A stretch of 38,257 nucleotides of DNA from Candidatus Neomicrothrix sp. UBA6944 (lineage in GTDB: Bacteria > Actinomycetota > Acidimicrobiia > Acidimicrobiales > Poriferisodalaceae). Positions 33,801 through 38,257 of the stretch are shown piece by piece (position 1 is the first letter of the stretch; every line of letters starts with the position of its first letter). The stretch is taken from contig DJZU01000057.1 of assembly GCA_002448715.1 (NCBI GenBank), forward strand, positions 1 through 38,257. The letters are read 5' to 3'. A model generated the notes under the pieces. That model did not search any database. It had not been told where the DNA came from and saw only the letters and a program-made list of their open reading frames with translations. The position numbers and the translations under genes are program-made.

Positions 33801-34877
33801 ATGCCACTTCCTGCAGATCATCCAAGTTACGCGTTAAGCGAAAGCCCCTACTTGCGGGCCTGTCGACGTCTACAGGTAAGTCACATTCCGGTGTGGTTTC
33901 AACGCCAAGCGGGGCGTTCCCTACCGGAGTACCGGGCAATTCGGGGAGAGGGAAGCATTCTTGACGCAATCGAAGACTCATCGTTAGCTGCTGAGATCAC
34001 ATTGCAACCAGTGCGCAGGTACGGCGTTGATGCAGCCATATTGTTTTCCGACATCGTTGTTCCTGTTAATGCAGTGGGATTCACCGTCGATGTCGTTCCA
34101 GGAGTGGGCCCGACCGTCAGCCAACCGTTCAGACAAAAAGCCGATCTCCAACGATTACGAAATCTCGAACCGCCAGTCGATACTCCATATGTTTTAGAGA
34201 CGATAAAGGAACTGGTGCAAACTCTGGACGTCCCTCTTATAGGTTTCGCTGGCGCGCCTTTTACGGTGGCGAGTTACCTTATTGAAGGCCAACCATCACG
34301 TACACATGCCAAAACTAAGTCACTTATGCACTCAGAACCAGGTGTTTGGCATGATTTGATGTCACGACTTACAGACATCGCCATCGCGAGCATGCGTTCG
34401 CAAGTATTGGCAGGGGCGAGCGCCGTTCAGCTGTTCGATTCCTGGGCAGGGACACTGTCAGCAGCCGATTACAAAATTTTTGTTTTCCCCCACAGTCAAC
34501 GTGTATTCGATGAACTCGCTGATCTAGAGGTTCCTCGAGCACACTTTGGGTTAGGAACGGCCGAAATTTTGTCGCTGATGAGTGACACAGGTGCTGATGT
34601 GGTCGGCGCTGATTGGCGAGTACCAATCGATGAGGTGCGCCGAAGGGTCGGATCTGACAAAGCAGTTCAGGGAAACCTAGACCCTGCTCTGTGTTTATCT
34701 GACTGGCATGTTGTAGAGAAGCAGGCCCGAACAATCCTTCAGGCAGCTGGAGGCTTGCCCGGTCACATTTTCAATTTAGGTCACGGAGTACTACCTGAAA
34801 CCGACCCTGCGATTCTGGAACAGTTAGTTGCCTTAGTGCACAACGAGGGTCTACGAATAGGCTCTTCGCCCTCATGA
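33801..34877 (+). CDS. hemE: Uroporphyrinogen decarboxylase
   Basis: The protein has 358 residues. The active-site residues are in place: Arg35 and Arg39 in PVWFQRQAGRSLPEYR, Asp84 in ILFSDI, Tyr159 in VASYLIEG, Ser214 in LFDSWAG and His328 in FNLGHGV. The usual methionine at position 34 (PVWxMRQAGR) is glutamine here. The enzyme removes four carboxyls from uroporphyrinogen III to give coproporphyrinogen III in the cytoplasm. It leads the heme operon and overlaps the next gene (hemY) by 4 bases (ATGA). The Shine-Dalgarno is weak (AAAGTTG). Confidence 0.96.
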   Translation: MPLPADHPSYALSESPYLRACRRLQVSHIPVWFQRQAGRSLPEYRAIRGEGSILDAIEDSSLAAEITLQPVRRYGVDAAILFSDIVVPVNAVGFTVDVVPGVGPTVSQPFRQKADLQRLRNLEPPVDTPYVLETIKELVQTLDVPLIGFAGAPFTVASYLIEGQPSRTHAKTKSLMHSEPGVWHDLMSRLTDIAIASMRSQVLAGASAVQLFDSWAGTLSAADYKIFVFPHSQRVFDELADLEVPRAHFGLGTAEILSLMSDTGADVVGADWRVPIDEVRRRVGSDKAVQGNLDPALCLSDWHVVEKQARTILQAAGGLPGHIFNLGHGVLPETDPAILEQLVALVHNEGLRIGSSPS

Positions 34878-36253
34878 ATAAAAGAGTGGTGGTCATTGGG
34901 GGTGGGATTACCGGCCTGACCGCTCTCCGGCAGATCAAACAACGCTCGCCAGATAGCGAAGCAATTCTTTTAGAAGCTTCACCTCGTTTAGGAGGAAAAA
35001 TCCTAACGTCTAATTTTTTGGGTCGACCCATCGACGAAGGTGCTGACGCTTTCATCACTCGAGTTCCATGGGCTATCGACCTTTGCAAAGAACTTGGGCT
35101 AGAGGCAACTATGACCAGCCCAGCGGCCTCAAGCGCATATGTCCTTGTTGATGGTGAGTTGAGAAAGCTACCTGCTGGATTAGTTTTAGGAGTGCCAACC
35201 AGACTCTTCCCCCTCTTAAAGAGCCGGATAGTGAGCCCGCTTGCTGCACTAAGAGCGGGGTTCGATCGTTTTCTACCCGATGACTGGCCTGGCGATGACG
35301 AGTCCGTTGGTGGCCTCATTCGACGAAGGATGGGAGATCAAATAGCCGACCGATTAGTTGATCCTCTAATCGGCAGTATTAACGCCGGTGACACGGATCA
35401 CTTGGACGCAGCTTTAACCGCGCCGCAATTAGAAACGGCAGCCCGCCGTAATCGCAGCCTAATTTTGGGTCTTCGCGACCAAGTGAAAACAGGTTCAGAA
35501 TCAAAGTCCCCTATCTTCGTGGGACTTGAGAATGGTATGAGTCATTTAACAGAGACTCTGGTAAGTAGCCTTTCAGGATCAGATATCCGAACAGGCATCC
35601 CGGTAAAAGGCGTGGAGGTCAACGGAGACAAGTTAAAAGTTGTCACCGATGGGACCTCATTCGATAGCGAAGCCGTCATAGTGACGACACCTGCTCACCA
35701 AACGGCTCGCTTGCTAGGGAGTTGTCATAGTGCAGCGGAGCGTTTGTCATCCATAGAGCATGCGTCAGTTGCTCTGGTCACGCTGGGCTTCAGACGCCAG
35801 GACGTGGGAAATTCTCTTGAGGGTTCGGGTCTGTTGGTTCCCCGCAGTGAGGGTTTGCTAACTACCGCTATCAGTTGGGGTAGTTCGAAATGGCCTCACT
35901 GGGCAGGTAACGAGCACGTAATTCTCCGGGTATCGACTGGGCGGGCCGGAGATACTAGAGCTTTAGCGCTTGATGACGACGATTTGGTTGAAGCGCTACT
36001 CACAGAAGTCGCCCACATCTTAAATATTGAAGGGAATTTGGTGGAGTGGCGAGTGTCACGGTGGATAGACGCATTTCCTCAATACGCGCCCGGGCACGAT
36101 CGTTTAGTTGCCGCAATTGAACGTGATCTTCGCTCCGCTATGCCCGGTGTTTTCTTAGCGGGCGCCGGCTACAAAGGTCTCGGCATACCAGCATGCATCC
36201 ACCAAGGCCAGCAAGCCGCTAACGCAGCTCTCGACTTTCTCGGAACAAGATGA
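34874..36253 (+). CDS. hemY: Protoporphyrinogen/coproporphyrinogen oxidase, oxygen-dependent, FAD-containing
   Basis: The protein has 459 residues. The FAD-binding N-terminus is VVVIGGGITGLTALRQI, with the LLEASPRLGGKI and IDEGADAFI motifs next. The C-terminus has the second FAD segment GVFLAGAGYKGLGIPACIHQGQQAA. It oxidises coproporphyrinogen III (in Gram-positive coproporphyrin pathways) or protoporphyrinogen IX, with O2. The likely next enzymes, HemH and HemQ, are not in view. It overlaps hemE by 4 bases and lnt by 4 bases, so three steps are made as a unit. Which of the two porphyrinogens it prefers cannot be told from sequence alone. Confidence 0.94.
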   Translation: MNKRVVVIGGGITGLTALRQIKQRSPDSEAILLEASPRLGGKILTSNFLGRPIDEGADAFITRVPWAIDLCKELGLEATMTSPAASSAYVLVDGELRKLPAGLVLGVPTRLFPLLKSRIVSPLAALRAGFDRFLPDDWPGDDESVGGLIRRRMGDQIADRLVDPLIGSINAGDTDHLDAALTAPQLETAARRNRSLILGLRDQVKTGSESKSPIFVGLENGMSHLTETLVSSLSGSDIRTGIPVKGVEVNGDKLKVVTDGTSFDSEAVIVTTPAHQTARLLGSCHSAAERLSSIEHASVALVTLGFRRQDVGNSLEGSGLLVPRSEGLLTTAISWGSSKWPHWAGNEHVILRVSTGRAGDTRALALDDDDLVEALLTEVAHILNIEGNLVEWRVSRWIDAFPQYAPGHDRLVAAIERDLRSAMPGVFLAGAGYKGLGIPACIHQGQQAANAALDFLGTR

Positions 36254-37686
36254 ACCGGCTAGCTCCGATTGGTCGATTGGCGCTAGGCGCCGCGATTTCT
36301 TTCTCACTTCCGCCGTATGGCTTGTGGATGTTGACGCCCATAGGTTTGGGACTTCACCTGAGGTTTTCGCAAGCTTCAACGAAACGCCAGCAACTCTTAA
36401 ACACTTTCAGCCTTTGGGTGGGCTACTACGGGGTAGCGCTGGTGTGGATGACCGATCTCACCTTTGCCGGTTGGCTAGCGGCAATTCCGGTTCAAGCGGC
36501 CCTCATGTCTGCACCAATGGCGTTAGTTCCTGACAGTGGCATTGGGCGTTCAATTGCATTCCCCGCGTCTTTAGTTGTCGGCGAAGCTTTCCGCTGGGTA
36601 ATTCCTTTTGGCGGCGTTCCAATGTCCAGCTTGGCGATGGGTCCAATAGACAGTTACCTCGTTGACACAGTTCGGGTTAGTGGACCATTGCTCCTAATCG
36701 CATCGATTGGAATTCTGGCAATCGCCGTGGAAGGGGCACTATCAACTCAGATTCGAAAGGTCATGGTCGCACTAGCCACTGTTCTATTGCTCATTGCCCT
36801 AGGCCAATTCGCTCCAGTCGGAACAAGCAACGCCGTTATAGAGGGAAGTGTCGTGCAGGCTGGCGGCCAGTTGGGAACTCGTGCCGCATCGAGCGATCAA
36901 GGGGCTGTGTTTGCGCGACATTTAGAAGCGGTTGAACTGCAAGATATTGAGACTGATTTGATGGTGTGGTCGGAAAGTAGTGTGACCGCATTCGCCCCGC
37001 TGGAACAGAGCAAAGAATTTAAATCAGTCGCCCAGTTAGCTAAGCGTCTCGACGCAGTAATAGTTGCCAACTTCTCCGAAATTGACGGCGATTATTTTCG
37101 AAACGCATCGGTAGCCGTCGAACCCACTGGCAGCATTGGCGGCCGGTATGACAAAGTTCATTTAGTCCCATTTGGTGAGTACATACCTCTGCGCAGTGTG
37201 GTGGAAAAGTTCGCAGATTTGTCGCTCATCTCCCGAGAAGCCCTACCGGGAAGCGGAGCAGGGATAGTGAATTCAAGCCTGGGTCCCATTGGAAACGTGA
37301 TCTCATTCGAGGTCTACTTTCCCGAACGAGTGCGAAGCGGCAATAAAATGGGCGCGCAAATTATCACTAACCCAACACTCGCCTCTTCGTACGAAAGCTC
37401 CTTAGTTCCTGAGCAATCACTTGCCAGCGCGCGCCTTCGAGCTATCGAATCTGACCGTTGGGTCTTGCAGGCATCCACAACAGGCTATTCAGCGATAGTG
37501 GCACCAGATGGCCATGTCGTAAAACGAAGCAAGTTACGGGAACAAACGGTGCTTTCATCCCCAATTGAACTTCGAAGCGGCCAAACTTGGGCCACAACAC
37601 TTGGAAAAAAACCGATATCTGTCTTCGCTGCGCTCCTGCTCATTACTAGTGCACTAATGCGTTCTAGATCTCGACATTCAAAGTAA
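36250..37686 (+). CDS. lnt: Apolipoprotein N-acyltransferase-like protein, catalytic cysteine replaced
   Basis: The protein has 478 residues. Several transmembrane helices lie in the first 195 residues, then a nitrilase-like periplasmic domain, then one C-terminal helix. Of the Lnt triad (E267, K335, C387 in E. coli), Glu242 (VWSESSV) and Lys302 (YDKVHLVPFGEYIP) are present. The cysteine position, normally C-Y-E, reads S352-F-E in NVISFEVYFPERVR. Lnt moves a fatty acid from phospholipid to the N-terminal cysteine of lipoproteins. With serine as nucleophile it might work slowly, differ in activity, or be inactive. The end overlaps the dtd stop region by 23 bases. Confidence 0.85.
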   Translation: MNRLAPIGRLALGAAISFSLPPYGLWMLTPIGLGLHLRFSQASTKRQQLLNTFSLWVGYYGVALVWMTDLTFAGWLAAIPVQAALMSAPMALVPDSGIGRSIAFPASLVVGEAFRWVIPFGGVPMSSLAMGPIDSYLVDTVRVSGPLLLIASIGILAIAVEGALSTQIRKVMVALATVLLLIALGQFAPVGTSNAVIEGSVVQAGGQLGTRAASSDQGAVFARHLEAVELQDIETDLMVWSESSVTAFAPLEQSKEFKSVAQLAKRLDAVIVANFSEIDGDYFRNASVAVEPTGSIGGRYDKVHLVPFGEYIPLRSVVEKFADLSLISREALPGSGAGIVNSSLGPIGNVISFEVYFPERVRSGNKMGAQIITNPTLASSYESSLVPEQSLASARLRAIESDRWVLQASTTGYSAIVAPDGHVVKRSKLREQTVLSSPIELRSGQTWATTLGKKPISVFAALLLITSALMRSRSRHSK

Positions 37687-38101
37687 CTGGACCATCGTTG
37701 GAGATCTTCACTTCCATATGAGAGCGAAAACGGCCAGAGGCAACTTGGGCTCCCATCTCTTCAAGCGACTGACATAGATGGGCGATGAGGGGTTCAGCGA
37801 TTTCTGGCGCAGCTGCTTGGACGAAGGATGGTCGACGTCCCTTAGCCGTATCTCCATACAGGGTGAACTGGCTCACAACCAACACCTCCCCGCCTGCGTC
37901 CTCTAAAGACTTATTCATTCGCTGGTCTTCGTCTTCGAAAACTCTGAGGTTCCAGATCTTGCTCGCCATCTTCTCGACTTTCTCAAGGTCATCATCGTGC
38001 GACACGCCGACGAATACACACAGGCCCGTTCTGATGGCTCCTACGACTGCGCCGTCAACCAGCACTGAGGCTTCATTTACTCTCTGAATCAACGCCCGCA
38101 T
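37664..38101 (-). CDS. dtd: D-aminoacyl-tRNA deacylase
   Basis: The protein has 145 residues, the normal DTD length. The family motifs are SQFTLYGD (mid-protein) and the NDGPVT loop near the C-terminus, the cross-subunit Gly-cis-Pro region. The start is MRALIQRVNEASVLVDG, strongly typical. It hydrolyses D-amino acids from mischarged tRNAs. It reads toward lnt and overlaps its 3' end by 23 bases, so the genes share a convergent tail with no room for a separate terminator. Confidence 0.96.
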   Translation of the reverse strand: MRALIQRVNEASVLVDGAVVGAIRTGLCVFVGVSHDDDLEKVEKMASKIWNLRVFEDEDQRMNKSLEDAGGEVLVVSQFTLYGDTAKGRRPSFVQAAAPEIAEPLIAHLCQSLEEMGAQVASGRFRSHMEVKISNDGPVTLNVEI

Positions 38102-38168
38102 ATAAAGCCACTTTCGAAGTCGTATAACCCAACGTAACGGTTAATCACCGGACCGCGACTCATAGAGT

Positions 38169-38180
38169 TACCGACCGGTA
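38169..38180. promoter_or_regulatory. 12-base palindromic operator-like site TACCGACCGGTA
   Basis: Five-base arms TACCG and CGGTA flank a two-base centre, and a further T lies 5' of the left arm. It is 46 bases upstream of the ATG at 38227. Similar ACCGACCGGT boxes are common TetR-type sites at acyl-CoA genes in actinobacteria, which is recollection rather than a search. It could control the gene beginning at 38227 or dtd. Confidence 0.4.
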
Positions 38181-38226
38181 GCATTGATATCCCCTTATCT
38201 GTCCCAGCGAACTGCGAAAGGATCTC

Positions 38227-38257
38227 ATGTCTCACGACGGTCCATTGCGCATCGCAT
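38227..38257 (+). CDS. First codons of an unidentified gene, partial
   Basis: An ATG at 38227 is preceded by AAAGGA (38217-38222) and reads MSHDGPLRIA to the window end. This is a credible start, but ten residues do not identify a family. It is divergent from dtd with 125 bases between the starts and has the palindromic site 38169-38180 in its upstream region. Confidence 0.55.
   Translation, partial: MSHDGPLRIA

Overview
The window looks like a piece of chromosome from an uncultivated, aerobic actinobacterium, most likely a marine-type member of the Acidimicrobiia. This is inferred from protein style only: two LLM-family flavin/F420 oxidoreductases, a PPOX-fold F420-type reductase, a HelD-type RNA polymerase motor, HemE/HemY-type heme synthesis, many crotonase/CoA-transferase/AMP-ligase genes, and frequent GTG starts. 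Base composition is mid-range (about half G+C by eye), lower than in soil actinobacteria. Genes are densely packed, and short overlaps (ATGA, TAATG) or direct abutment (TAGATG) are common. I see no transposase, integrase, CRISPR array, tRNA or rRNA.

Layout. 1-124 is the tail of a biotin-carrier protein. 173-3234 (minus) is a likely crotonase / MFS exporter / phytanoyl-CoA-dioxygenase-family operon, divergent from a cytochrome P450 (3323-4543, plus). 4565-10693 holds an FmdB-type zinc ribbon, a second MFS transporter, an arylsulfatase, a GNAT-YceI pair, QueF (7-deazaguanine reductase) and a purine-type phosphoribosyltransferase. 10782-12764 encodes an unusual membrane protein: predicted cytoplasmic winged-helix-like domain, one transmembrane helix, Ig-like region and a DUF4015-type glycoside-hydrolase barrel.

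12781-20077 is a divergent pair of transcripts around a 363-base gap: minus, LLM oxidoreductase then acyl-CoA ligase; plus, serine-beta-lactamase-fold hydrolase, LLM oxidoreductase and a double-length CoA-transferase. This resembles a catabolic module in which a hydrolase opens a substrate, the ligase and CoA-transferase activate it, and two F420/flavin enzymes carry out redox steps. The gap is rich in inverted repeats and is the main noncoding puzzle here.

20093-27666 (minus) is an acyl-CoA series: stand-alone B12-binding mutase subunit, 3-hydroxyacyl-CoA dehydrogenase, ACAD10/11-like kinase, HtrA protease, PaaG-like crotonase, alanine-glyoxylate-type aminotransferase, CinA-like protein and a second kinase-like protein. 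27832-31533 (plus) is an ABC ATPase / FtsX permease / PPOX-fold operon. 31598-33703 is HelD. 33801-37686 is hemE-hemY-lnt, tightly coupled. dtd (minus) and the first codons of a new plus-strand gene close the window.

Most genes belong to known families. The points most worth a second look are the structured 15.4-15.7 kb gap, the wHTH-TM-hydrolase fusion, the missing catalytic cysteine in Lnt, the degenerate CinA-like protein, and the orphan B12 subunit beside a hydroxyacyl-CoA-kinase-like gene.
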